Positions 31,412-39,295 of a stretch of DNA of 39,384 nt are shown piece by piece (position 1 is the first letter of the stretch; each line of letters begins with the position of its first letter). The notes under the pieces were generated by a model. It made no database searches. It worked only from the letters and a program-made list of their open reading frames with translations, and was not told the origin of the DNA. Source of the DNA: Caldilineaceae bacterium (lineage in GTDB: Bacteria > Chloroflexota > Anaerolineae > Caldilineales > Caldilineaceae); NCBI GenBank assembly GCA_019637695.1, contig JAHBVG010000067.1, forward strand, positions 1-39,384. The letters are read 5' to 3'. Made by a program: the position numbers and the translations under genes.

Positions 31412-34276
31412 ATGCTAAAACACCTGCGCCTACTCATCATTCTGTCCGTATTCCTCTTCAGCGGATGCCAATCATTTGCGCCGCTGGCGAATCTTGGCGT
31501 GGAAAGCACCTTCCAGCCGCCCGTTGCTTCGCTGGAGATGGATACTGTTCTGGAGATCGACAGCAACATCCGCTATGGGGTGCTGGAGAATGGGCTGACC
31601 TATTATGTACGCCACAACCGCGAACCAGCCAATCGCGCCGAGCTTTGGCTGGCGATCAACGCTGGTTCGCTGGTCGAAGACGAGGATCAACTGGGGCTGG
31701 CCCATTTCCTCGAACATATGCTCTTCAACGGCACCGAACGCTTCCCTGAGCAGGCGCTGATCAACTTCTTCGAGACCGTGGGCATGACCTTCGGGCCGGA
31801 TATCAACGCCTACACCTCCTTCGATGAGACGGTCTACCAGCTTCGTTTCCCCACCGACGATGAAGAAATCGTGCGGACGGCCTTCGAGGTTCTGGAAGAT
31901 TGGGCCGCTTACGCCACCATCGATCCGGTGGAAGTAGAGGCCGAGCGCGGCGTCGTTGTTGAAGAGGAACGTCTGCGTGACCAGAACGCCGGCGGTCGCG
32001 TGCGCAATCAGATCATCCCTGTGCTGCTGGGCGATTCGCGCTACGCCGCACGCCTCCCCATCGGCGATATGGAGATCATCCGCACTGCCCCTGCCGACGC
32101 CCTGCGCCGCTTTTATGAGGATTGGTATCGTCCCGATCTCATGGCCGTGGTCGCCGTAGGCGATTTTGATGTGGACGAGTTCGAAGCGTTGATCATCGAA
32201 CACTTTTCCGATCTGCCCCAGCCTGAGGAACCCCGCGAACGTCCCACCTTCGACGTGCCCGGCCACGACGAGACCCGCTATCTTGTGATCGGCGATCCCG
32301 AATACCCGGTTTCGATTGTCGAGATCTCGTACAAACAGGAATCGCACGAAGGGCAGACGGTCGGCGACTATCGCCAACTGCTCGTGCAGTTCCTCTTCAA
32401 CTATCTCTTCAACTTCCGGCTGGATGAGATCAGTCGCCAGGCCGACTCGCCCTTCATCGCCGCCTATTACAACCGGGGCAGCCTCGTGCGGCCAATGGAC
32501 AGCATCGACATCGGCGCGCAGGTGCGCGATGAGGAGATCCTCGAAGGAATGGATGGCATCCTCACCGAGGTGGAACGCATCCGCCGCCACGGTTTCACCG
32601 AATCTGAATTGGAGCGGGCTAAAAATGCCGTCCTGAGCTTCTACCGACGGATGTACAATAACCGCGAAAACTGGGATAGCGAATCCTACGCCGCCGAGTA
32701 TCTGCGCAACTTCTTCGTTAATGAACCCATCCCTGGCATTGCCAGGGAATTGCAGATCGCCGAAGCGCTGCTGCCCGGCATCACCCTGGCCGAAGTCAAC
32801 GATCTTGTTGAGGCTCTGGTGGGCGAAGAAAATCGAACGATCATCGTGATTGCTCCCGAAAAAGCGGACCTCGTCCTGCCCCAAGAAAGTGAGCTGGCCG
32901 CCGTCCTCGCCGCAGCCGAGGAGAAGGATCTCGATCCTTATGTGGATGTGGACGTGGCGGGTGAACTCGTATCAGAGGTCCCCCTGGCCGTTGATGTGGT
33001 CAGCAGCAACGAGATCGAGATGCTGGGCATCACCGAAATCGAGCTTGCCAACGGCGTGCGCGTGATCTTGAAGCCGACCAACTTCACCCAGCAGGTGATC
33101 TTTGCTGGCGTCAGTCCCGGCGGATCCTCACTGGTGGCGGATGAGGAATATTGGGAGGCCGCCTTCATTAGCAACATTGTTTCGGAAAGTGGATTGGGCG
33201 ACTACGAACGCACTGAGCTTAACCGCCTGCTCACCGGGCGCGGTGTGGGCGTTAGCCCTAGCATTGATGAATTGACCGAGAGTATCGGCGGTGGAGCGCC
33301 GCCCGACGAATTAGAGCCGCTCTTCCAGTTGATCTATCTCTACTTTACAGCGCCGCGCGCCGATGAAGCCGCGTTCAGCACCTTCCAAGATCAGGTGCGC
33401 GCCTTTTTGCGCAATCGCGGGCTTACCCCCTCGGCGGCGCTGCAAGATGCCCTGATGCGCATCCGCTACGGGGACTCGCTTCGTCACAGCATCCCCACGG
33501 TGGATCAGATCAACGACTTCGATCTAGAGCGGGCTTTTGAGATCTACCAGGAGCGCTTCGCCGACGCCAGCGATTTCACCTTCGTCTTCGTGGGTGATTT
33601 CGACGTCAACGTGATGATCGACTACGCGCAGACTTATCTGGGCAATCTGCCGACGCTGGATCGGGAAGAGAGTTGGCAGAACGTACAATCCGAGCCGCCG
33701 GGCGGTGTGATCGCGGAAGCCGTCTACGCCGGGCAGGAGCAGCAGAGCATTGTGCAGATGCTCTTCACCGGCCCGTTTGATCCCGATTATGAAACTGGCT
33801 TGCGCTTACGCGCCCTCGAAACCGTCCTCGACATCCTCATCCGCGAGGAATTGCGCGAGCGGCGCGGCGGCGTCTATGGTTACTTTGCCTCTGCCAGCCA
33901 GGAAAGTGAGCCTCAGCCGCTCTACACCGCGCAGATCGCCTTCAGCACCGATCCCGGTCGAGTTGATGAGTTGATCGAAGCCACCTTCGAGCTGATCGCA
34001 CAGATTCAGAACGAAGGTCCCTCCGCCGAGCTGATGACCATCGCCACGGCCCAAATGATGCGCCAACGTGAGCTGGCGCTAGAGGATAATTCCTTCTGGC
34101 TCGAACAACTTGTCAACTACGCGCTCGATGCCGAAACCGATCTGCACCGGATCCTGAGCTACGATGAGGACGTTCGCGCCCTCACCGCCGCCGAAATTCA
34201 AGCGCTGGCCCAGGAAATCCTGCGCGACGATCAATATATCCAGGTAGTGCTCTATCCACGGGCAATGCAGCCGTGA
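31412..34276 (+). CDS. M16 family zinc peptidase, lipoprotein
   Basis: The 954-residue protein has a lipoprotein signal (lipobox FSGC, Cys19) and two M16 (pitrilysin/insulinase) halves. The active site is intact in the first half: His98-x-x-Glu101-His102 in AHFLEHM, and Glu178 in VEAERGVV, 76 residues later, as usual for the family. The second half lacks HxxEH but has the substrate-binding RRGGVYGYF pattern. It should degrade peptides outside the cytoplasmic membrane. The start at 31412 is preceded by GGGAGAGATCT and puts the signal peptide at the N-terminus. It follows a peptide-type importer operon, which could take up its products. Confidence 0.9.
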   Translation: MLKHLRLLIILSVFLFSGCQSFAPLANLGVESTFQPPVASLEMDTVLEIDSNIRYGVLENGLTYYVRHNREPANRAELWLAINAGSLVEDEDQLGLAHFLEHMLFNGTERFPEQALINFFETVGMTFGPDINAYTSFDETVYQLRFPTDDEEIVRTAFEVLEDWAAYATIDPVEVEAERGVVVEEERLRDQNAGGRVRNQIIPVLLGDSRYAARLPIGDMEIIRTAPADALRRFYEDWYRPDLMAVVAVGDFDVDEFEALIIEHFSDLPQPEEPRERPTFDVPGHDETRYLVIGDPEYPVSIVEISYKQESHEGQTVGDYRQLLVQFLFNYLFNFRLDEISRQADSPFIAAYYNRGSLVRPMDSIDIGAQVRDEEILEGMDGILTEVERIRRHGFTESELERAKNAVLSFYRRMYNNRENWDSESYAAEYLRNFFVNEPIPGIARELQIAEALLPGITLAEVNDLVEALVGEENRTIIVIAPEKADLVLPQESELAAVLAAAEEKDLDPYVDVDVAGELVSEVPLAVDVVSSNEIEMLGITEIELANGVRVILKPTNFTQQVIFAGVSPGGSSLVADEEYWEAAFISNIVSESGLGDYERTELNRLLTGRGVGVSPSIDELTESIGGGAPPDELEPLFQLIYLYFTAPRADEAAFSTFQDQVRAFLRNRGLTPSAALQDALMRIRYGDSLRHSIPTVDQINDFDLERAFEIYQERFADASDFTFVFVGDFDVNVMIDYAQTYLGNLPTLDREESWQNVQSEPPGGVIAEAVYAGQEQQSIVQMLFTGPFDPDYETGLRLRALETVLDILIREELRERRGGVYGYFASASQESEPQPLYTAQIAFSTDPGRVDELIEATFELIAQIQNEGPSAELMTIATAQMMRQRELALEDNSFWLEQLVNYALDAETDLHRILSYDEDVRALTAAEIQALAQEILRDDQYIQVVLYPRAMQP

Positions 34277-34280
34277 TTTT

Positions 34281-34518
34281 GGGGACTGGGGATCGGGGAC
34301 TGCGGATCGGGTAGAGAATCAGAAATCTCCTAATTACTTAGGAATAGCGATAAAATAACTCGGTGACTCTAGATATTGGGTATTAGAGATTAGTCCTTGT
34401 GTACGAAATCTCTAATATCCAATATCTGGTAAATCCATGACTTATTTAGTCGCTGGTCCTTAATCGCTTGTGGCGGCGATTAGGAGATTAAAGATCCTAT
34501 CCCCGCTCCCCAGTCCCC
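34281..34518. repeat. large word-palindrome (GGGGACTGGGGA type) enclosing another palindrome
   Basis: GGGGACTGGGGA (34281-34292) pairs with TCCCCAGTCCCC (34507-34518), and AATCTCCTAAT (34324-34334) with ATTAGGAGATT (34479-34489). Inside lies the ATATTGG palindrome (34341-34431). It fills the 288-base gap between the M16 and dehydratase genes; no ORF is present. Confidence 0.7.
34341..34431. repeat. interspersed palindromic element, copy 2
   Basis: AGATATTGGGTATTAGAGATT (34371-34391) pairs with its partner arm (34407-34427) at 20 of 21 positions. It shares the start GGAATAGCGAT and an exact 33-base 3' segment with copy 1 at 9603-9677. It is inserted between the arms of a different palindrome. 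Confidence 0.72.
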
Positions 34519-34564
34519 GCTCCCCAATCCCCAATCCCTAATCACCCACTCTGAGGAAAACACC

Positions 34565-36580
34565 ATGTCCACCACCAACGGTCACCTGCCCGTCGATTCG
34601 GGCGACCGCGATCTCTACAACATCACCACCCACGCCACAGGACCGATCGGCGTGCTGCCGCTGGATGAGGAGTTTCTGCGCGAGGCGCCCAGCGGCGACA
34701 TCTTCGGCCTGAGCCAGAACGCGGGGATGGGCTGGCAGCCGCGCCATCTGCGTCGCAAGGAGTTTCTGATCCTCAGCACACAGGGCGGCGTCCGCGCCGA
34801 GGATGGCTCGCCGATTGCGCTGGGCTATCACACCGGCCATTGGGAAGTGGGCCTGCTCATGCAAGAGGCGGCGAAGACTTTCTCCGAGCTGGACACGATC
34901 CCCTTTGCCGGTTTCGTCACTGACCCCTGCGATGGACGATCTCAGGGCACGACGGGGATGATGGATTCGCTGCCCTATCGCAACGACGCCGCCATTGTGC
35001 TGCGCCGGTTGATCCGCTCGCTGCCGACGCGGCGCGGCGTGATGGGCATCGCCACCTGCGACAAGGGGCTGCCCGCCATGATGATCGCGGTCGCCGCCCA
35101 ACGCGAACACCCGGTGATCCTCGTCCCCGGCGGCGTGACGCTGCCTCCGTCCGACGGCGAGGACGCCGGCAAGATCCAAACCGTGGGCGCGCGCTTTGCC
35201 CACGGCGAGATCAGCATGGAAGAGGCCGCCGAGTTGGGATGCCGCGCCTGCGCTTCCCCCGGCGGCGGTTGCCAATTCCTCGGCACCGCGGCCACGGCGC
35301 AGGTCGTCTCCGAGGCGTTGGGGCTGACCTTGATGCATGCGGCGCTGGCCCCCTCCGGCCAGCCCATCTGGCTCGATCTGGCGCGGCGCTCGGCGCAGGC
35401 GCTGGTGGAAATAGAACGGCGGGGAATCACCTGCGCCGATGTACTCACCGCAGACGCCGTCCACAACGCCATGGTCGTCCACGCCGCCTTTGGGGGATCG
35501 ACCAATTTGCTGCTCCACATCCCCGCCGTGGCCCACGCCGCCGGGCTGGTCCGCCCCACGGTTGCCGACTGGCAGCGGATCAACGCCCTCACCCCGCGGC
35601 TGGTGGACGCCCTCCCCAACGGACCGGTGGGTCATCCCACCGTGCGCGTCTTTTTGGCTGGCGGCGTGCCCGAAGTGATGCTCCATCTGCGCGATCTGGG
35701 GCTGCTCAAGCTCGACGTGTTGACCGTCCACGGGGGGCGGTTGGGCGATCTGCTGGCCGAATGGGAGACGAGCGAACGCCGCCAGCGTGTACGCGAACGG
35801 CTGATGCAAGAGGACGGCGTCGATGCCAACGATGTGATCATGGCCCCGGCCCAGGCTAAAGCGCGAGGACTCACCAGCACTGTCACCTTCCCCATGGGCA
35901 ACCTTGCGCCGCACGGATCGGTGGTGAAAAGCACGGCCATCGACCCAACCCTGCTCGACGAAAGCGGCGTCTACCACATGGTCGGCTCGGCGCGCGTCTT
36001 CACCAGCGAACGCGAGGCAATCGCCGCCATCAAGGGCAACCATGCGCAGCCCATCAAAGCGGGCGAGATCATCGTGCTGATCGGGCGCGGTCCTTCGGGT
36101 TCGGGCATGGAGGAGACCTATCAACTGACCTCGGCGCTCAAATATCTTCCCTTTGGCAAGCAGGTGGCGCTGATCACCGATGCCCGTTTCAGCGGCGTCA
36201 GCACCGGCGCCTGCATCGGCCATGTAGGGCCAGAGGCGCTGGCCGGCGGTCCCATTGCCAAAGTGCGCGACGGGGATCTGATTGAAGTCGTGGTGGACAC
36301 TGTCAACCTGCGCGGCAGCATCGATCTCATCGGCCACGACGGGCAACGGTATAGCGCCGAAGAGAGCGCACGCCAGTTGATCGAGCGCGATCCCCACCCC
36401 GCGCTCGCCCCCGATCCACGCCTGCCCGACGACACGCGCCTGTGGGCGGCGCTACAAAACGCCAGCGGCGGCACCTGGGGCGGCTGCGTCTACGATGTGG
36501 ATCGCATTATCGAGTTATTAGAAGCAGGAAAGCGGGCGCTGGCAGGGCAAGCGATGGAGATTGAGCGATTGGGCGATTAA
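34565..36580 (+). CDS. yjhG: D-xylonate dehydratase, YjhG/YagF type (IlvD/Edd family)
   Basis: The 671-residue protein matches E. coli YjhG/YagF along its whole length by recalled motifs: SGDIFGLSQNAGMGW, DPCDGRSQGTTGMMDSLPYR, SCDKGLP-type (here ATCDKGLPAMM), HAAFGGSTNLLLHIP and DARFSGVSTGACIGHVGPEA. Cysteines 122, 165, 226, 229 and 236 lie where the family binds its Fe-S cluster. The reaction is dehydration of xylonate or a similar aldonic acid to the 2-keto-3-deoxy acid. TGAGGA precedes the ATG. It fits the sugar-acid theme of the window. Fine substrate range is inferred. Confidence 0.92.
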   Translation: MSTTNGHLPVDSGDRDLYNITTHATGPIGVLPLDEEFLREAPSGDIFGLSQNAGMGWQPRHLRRKEFLILSTQGGVRAEDGSPIALGYHTGHWEVGLLMQEAAKTFSELDTIPFAGFVTDPCDGRSQGTTGMMDSLPYRNDAAIVLRRLIRSLPTRRGVMGIATCDKGLPAMMIAVAAQREHPVILVPGGVTLPPSDGEDAGKIQTVGARFAHGEISMEEAAELGCRACASPGGGCQFLGTAATAQVVSEALGLTLMHAALAPSGQPIWLDLARRSAQALVEIERRGITCADVLTADAVHNAMVVHAAFGGSTNLLLHIPAVAHAAGLVRPTVADWQRINALTPRLVDALPNGPVGHPTVRVFLAGGVPEVMLHLRDLGLLKLDVLTVHGGRLGDLLAEWETSERRQRVRERLMQEDGVDANDVIMAPAQAKARGLTSTVTFPMGNLAPHGSVVKSTAIDPTLLDESGVYHMVGSARVFTSEREAIAAIKGNHAQPIKAGEIIVLIGRGPSGSGMEETYQLTSALKYLPFGKQVALITDARFSGVSTGACIGHVGPEALAGGPIAKVRDGDLIEVVVDTVNLRGSIDLIGHDGQRYSAEESARQLIERDPHPALAPDPRLPDDTRLWAALQNASGGTWGGCVYDVDRIIELLEAGKRALAGQAMEIERLGD

Positions 36581-36608
36581 GGGATTGGGGCATATGGCTT
36601 GGCTGGAT

Positions 36609-37403
36609 TCAGTTCTGCCGATATGACCGCAGGTGATCCTCAAGCCAGTGCGCGCTCTTCTCATCTAGCGGTGGTGGCGGCGGCTGATCGGTATAGTCAA
36701 TTAGATTTGCATAGCCGCCGCGTTCGTAGACCTCGGCCACGGCAGCGCCCAAATCGAAACTGGCATCGGGATCAGGTTCCAACAGTGGAATGGGCAATAC
36801 GGGCAGCCTGTCCTGCAATTGGATGGGCCAGACATCTACTGTAGGACGGTAATCGGCGCGACTGAGCATGACATAATAAGGCGCCGGGGGGACTGATTCT
36901 TGCAAGGGGGAACGCTCTCCGCCCCGGAGCAGATCGATCTCGACGAGATGTACCGATGAGCGGAACAGTTCCTGCCGTTTGCGCAGATAATCGCGGTGGG
37001 CGTCGTGTCCCCGGCGCTTGTTGACTGGCGCGAGGATCTCAATGGCGGTCACCAATTCGAGCGGGTCGGTGGTGTAGATCTCCACCGTGTAGAGGCGGGT
37101 AGGCAGTTCCAAGGGTACACGGCTCTGCACTGGCGCAGGGGTCACCACCGGCGCAGGCGTGGACAGTGTCTTCTCTGCGATCTGACTGCGCCAGATGCCC
37201 ACATCCGGGCGTACGCCACGCGCCGTTGCACGAGTCACCTCGACTACTTCGTAGGCAACGCGAGGGGTCAACCGGGCCACGTAGCGCGGCTGAATCTGTT
37301 GGTTGAGTACAGCCCGGATCTGCGCGGCCAGATCGCCATGAAAGTCACTCCAGATTTCAGGATCTTCGATGTATAGGTCCATGCCGGGGAAGGGTGAGGG
37401 CAT
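36609..37403 (-). CDS. DUF4058 family protein
   Basis: The 264-residue protein begins MPSPFPGMDLYIEDPEIWSD, the signature start of DUF4058, with the family's PRYVARLTPRVAYEVVEV region and a middle AIEILAPVNKR motif. The family is abundant in cyanobacteria and Chloroflexota and has no proven function; its core resembles a nuclease-like fold in my reading (acidic EIL...K pattern), which is only a suggestion. It is convergent with the dehydratase gene and lies downstream of the RusA/nuclease-HEPN pair on the same strand, 51 bases away, so co-transcription is possible. Confidence 0.85.
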   Translation of the reverse strand: MPSPFPGMDLYIEDPEIWSDFHGDLAAQIRAVLNQQIQPRYVARLTPRVAYEVVEVTRATARGVRPDVGIWRSQIAEKTLSTPAPVVTPAPVQSRVPLELPTRLYTVEIYTTDPLELVTAIEILAPVNKRRGHDAHRDYLRKRQELFRSSVHLVEIDLLRGGERSPLQESVPPAPYYVMLSRADYRPTVDVWPIQLQDRLPVLPIPLLEPDPDASFDLGAAVAEVYERGGYANLIDYTDQPPPPPLDEKSAHWLEDHLRSYRQN

Positions 37404-37454
37404 TGTTGGCCTCCCAATTGCAAACTACACAAACCAATACTGCCATACTCAACC

Positions 37455-38138
37455 TTAGTTTACCCTATCCGATTCTTGCTCTACATGCCACAAAGAAAGC
37501 AATTCGTTGACCAGTTCGTGCAGTTCAGTAGTTGGTTCACGCAAATCGGGGGCCTGATACCCGTACACAAGACGATTCCGTAGCGCAAGAAGGGACCTGG
37601 CTTTATCAAACTGAGCCATTGAGAGTTCGCCCTGCGAGTACAAATGGTTGATCAAAGAGAGCGCAGATAGACGTTCAATAGGAATCAAAACCTGTTGAGC
37701 TTGCCGTCGTAGGAGCGCCTCGAGAACCCGCCAGGAAATGAAAAATGCGCCCTCCATTTCGCCAAACGAAAGAAGCCCTTCGGCGCTTTTCTGACGGTAG
37801 CGAATCTGTTCCCAAGATAGCACCCCGCCATCGTCTTGGCCTACGGGAAAGACATCATCGCCTGTCACAAGCAAAAATCGCCATCCTTCATGTTGCGCGA
37901 TGATCTCAGCTATTTCACGATACCGCTCAATGGGCATGGACTCAGCATTGCGCTTGATCTCAATGATATATCCTTCGTCGGCTGATTTTTTGACGAGCAA
38001 ATCAGGCCGATAATTTCCCAAATCAAAAGGTAGATCCTTTGGCTGCGGTGATAGGACCACATCGAACCCCTGCTGCCTGTACTTTTCAGCGACCTTAGAC
38101 TCCAGCAGACTATGAGCATATTCTACATTGACGGTCAT
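37455..38138 (-). CDS. PD-(D/E)XK nuclease-like protein with a C-terminal HEPN-like domain
   Basis: A 227-residue protein. The N-terminal half carries a PD-(D/E)XK pattern: Pro45-Asp46 (NYRPDLLVK) and Glu60-x-Lys62 (YIIEIKRN), 14 residues apart, as in restriction-endonuclease-like folds. The C-terminal half is helical and contains RNRLVYGY (residues 187-194), close to the RNxxVHGY pattern of HEPN RNase/adapter domains, but Tyr replaces the His. The start at 38138 follows GGAGGA; it overlaps the stop of the RusA-like gene as ATGA. Function unknown; a DNA-repair, defence or toxin role is possible. Confidence 0.65.
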   Translation of the reverse strand: MTVNVEYAHSLLESKVAEKYRQQGFDVVLSPQPKDLPFDLGNYRPDLLVKKSADEGYIIEIKRNAESMPIERYREIAEIIAQHEGWRFLLVTGDDVFPVGQDDGGVLSWEQIRYRQKSAEGLLSFGEMEGAFFISWRVLEALLRRQAQQVLIPIERLSALSLINHLYSQGELSMAQFDKARSLLALRNRLVYGYQAPDLREPTTELHELVNELLSLWHVEQESDRVN

Positions 38139-38551
38139 AGATACTCCTCCAAAGATCTCGGCGTGCAGACACGTACGAACACACACTCCTCCTTAGCAAC
38201 GATCCCTGCGATTAGACCCGGAGGACAACGAGTCAGATCAAATGTCCCATTCACCGAGCGTCGATGTGATTCAACATTGGTGATCAAGGCATCATCATCG
38301 TAGATCAGTCCAATCAGCGCATCCTGAATCAGCTTAATGATGTTGTCTGTGTCCACAGGATCGCTTTCATAAAGATACACCAATGTCAGTTGAATTTCTA
38401 TGCCTGCGTATGGAGGATTACCCGACCATGTTTTGGCTGCTTCAGAGCGGACATAAGCTTTCCACGCTTGCAAACTGGGACGTTTTGCCTGAAGCGACAC
38501 TGGACGTTTGGGAATGAGAAAATCGAAGTAGACGGTTGATTGAGTTTCCAT
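38135..38551 (-). CDS. rusA: RusA-family Holliday-junction resolvase
   Basis: The 138-residue protein has the RusA signature: Asp67-x-Asp69 (VDTDN), Lys73, a DALIG segment and Asp85-Asp86 (IYDDDALI), corresponding to the catalytic Asp70, Asp72, Asp91 and Lys76 of E. coli RusA. RusA dimers cut four-way DNA junctions symmetrically. It is usually phage-derived; no other phage genes are seen here. It is the first gene of a two-gene unit with the nuclease/HEPN-like protein and is driven by a good promoter at 38627-38655. No strong ribosome-binding site is evident. Confidence 0.85.
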   Translation of the reverse strand: METQSTVYFDFLIPKRPVSLQAKRPSLQAWKAYVRSEAAKTWSGNPPYAGIEIQLTLVYLYESDPVDTDNIIKLIQDALIGLIYDDDALITNVESHRRSVNGTFDLTRCPPGLIAGIVAKEECVFVRVCTPRSLEEYL

Positions 38552-38626
38552 CGTTGCTCACTGAAGGGTAGATCGTTGAACCGAGGGATGGAAATAGACG
38601 AGGGATTGCTCTGTTTCCGTAACCGA

Positions 38627-38655
38627 ATTATGCAAAATAAGGGAGGGCTTGTCAA
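38627..38655 (-). promoter_or_regulatory. sigma70-type promoter of the RusA/nuclease-HEPN unit
   Basis: On the minus strand TTGACA (38655-38650) and CATAAT (38632-38627) have 17-base spacing, 76 bases upstream of the ATG. Confidence 0.62.
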
Positions 38656-38672
38656 CGACTGCGGCGGGCAAG

Positions 38673-38701
38673 TTGTCCCTCTCCCCGCTTTTCAGTATAA
38701 T
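38673..38701 (+). promoter_or_regulatory. sigma70-type promoter of the decarboxylase-like gene
   Basis: TTGTCC (38673-38678) and TATAAT (38696-38701) have 17-base spacing, 78 bases upstream of the ATG. It is back to back with the minus-strand promoter; the two -35 boxes are 17 bases apart. Confidence 0.65.
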
Positions 38702-38779
38702 TTCCCCAGCTTTTCCCATTGACTGCGCTTCCCTCCGGCGGTGAGCCGATCCGCGTTTGGCACAGAATCAAGGACGCAC

Positions 38780-39295
38780 ATGACTGTTTCGCGCGAAAAC
38801 TCGAAGCTGCTCTACCAGGGCATTAAGGACGCCGGCATTCGCTTTATCACCGCGCTGCCGGAGACGTGGCTGGTCTATTTGTTGCAGATGGCCGAAAGCG
38901 ACGCGGAGATGTCTCTGATCGAGGTCGCCAAAGAAGAGGAGGCCATCGGCATTGCCGCCGGTGCCTACTTTGCGGGGACGCCCAACCTGCTCCTCATGCA
39001 GAACCACGGCTTTTTGGGATCGATCAACGGCATTGTCTCGCTGGCGATGCTCTACAACGTGCCGCTCTGTATGTTGATCGCCCACCGCGGCCACATGGGC
39101 GAACCCTACCCCTGGCATACGCGCGGCGGCATTGTCACCGAGCCGGTGCTGCGCGGATTGGGCATTCCCTTCGACTATGCCCGCGACCCGGCGCGCATTG
39201 GCAAGCAGATCCGCGAGGCGCACACCTATTCGCTCAGTTCCCTTTCCCCCGTCGCGTTGCTGTTGACGCGGGATTTGATGGAGGGGGAAAAGTGA
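38780..39295 (+). CDS. ThDP-binding decarboxylase alpha subunit (sulfopyruvate/phosphonopyruvate decarboxylase-like)
   Basis: The 171-residue protein is the N-terminal (PYR) half of a thiamine-diphosphate enzyme: GIKDAGIRFITALPETWL at the start, the activating Glu in IEVAKEEEAIGIAAG, and LLMQNHGFLGSINGI. Its size and motifs match the separately encoded alpha subunit of sulfopyruvate decarboxylase (ComD) and its relatives. The beta (PP) half is expected just downstream but the window ends 89 bases later. The start at 38780 has AAGGA six bases upstream. The substrate could be sulfopyruvate, phosphonopyruvate or another 2-oxo acid. Confidence 0.8.
   Translation: MTVSRENSKLLYQGIKDAGIRFITALPETWLVYLLQMAESDAEMSLIEVAKEEEAIGIAAGAYFAGTPNLLLMQNHGFLGSINGIVSLAMLYNVPLCMLIAHRGHMGEPYPWHTRGGIVTEPVLRGLGIPFDYARDPARIGKQIREAHTYSLSSLSPVALLLTRDLMEGEK

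Noticed and set aside
34341..34431. Reading the ATATTGG element as an ordinary terminator
   Set aside because: The arms are A/T-rich with no T tail, and a second copy lies 25 kb away in another context, which fits an interspersed repeat better.
34538..36397. A 619-codon open frame on the minus strand over the xylonate dehydratase gene
   Set aside because: It is antisense to a full-length, strongly conserved enzyme and shows no recognisable domain.
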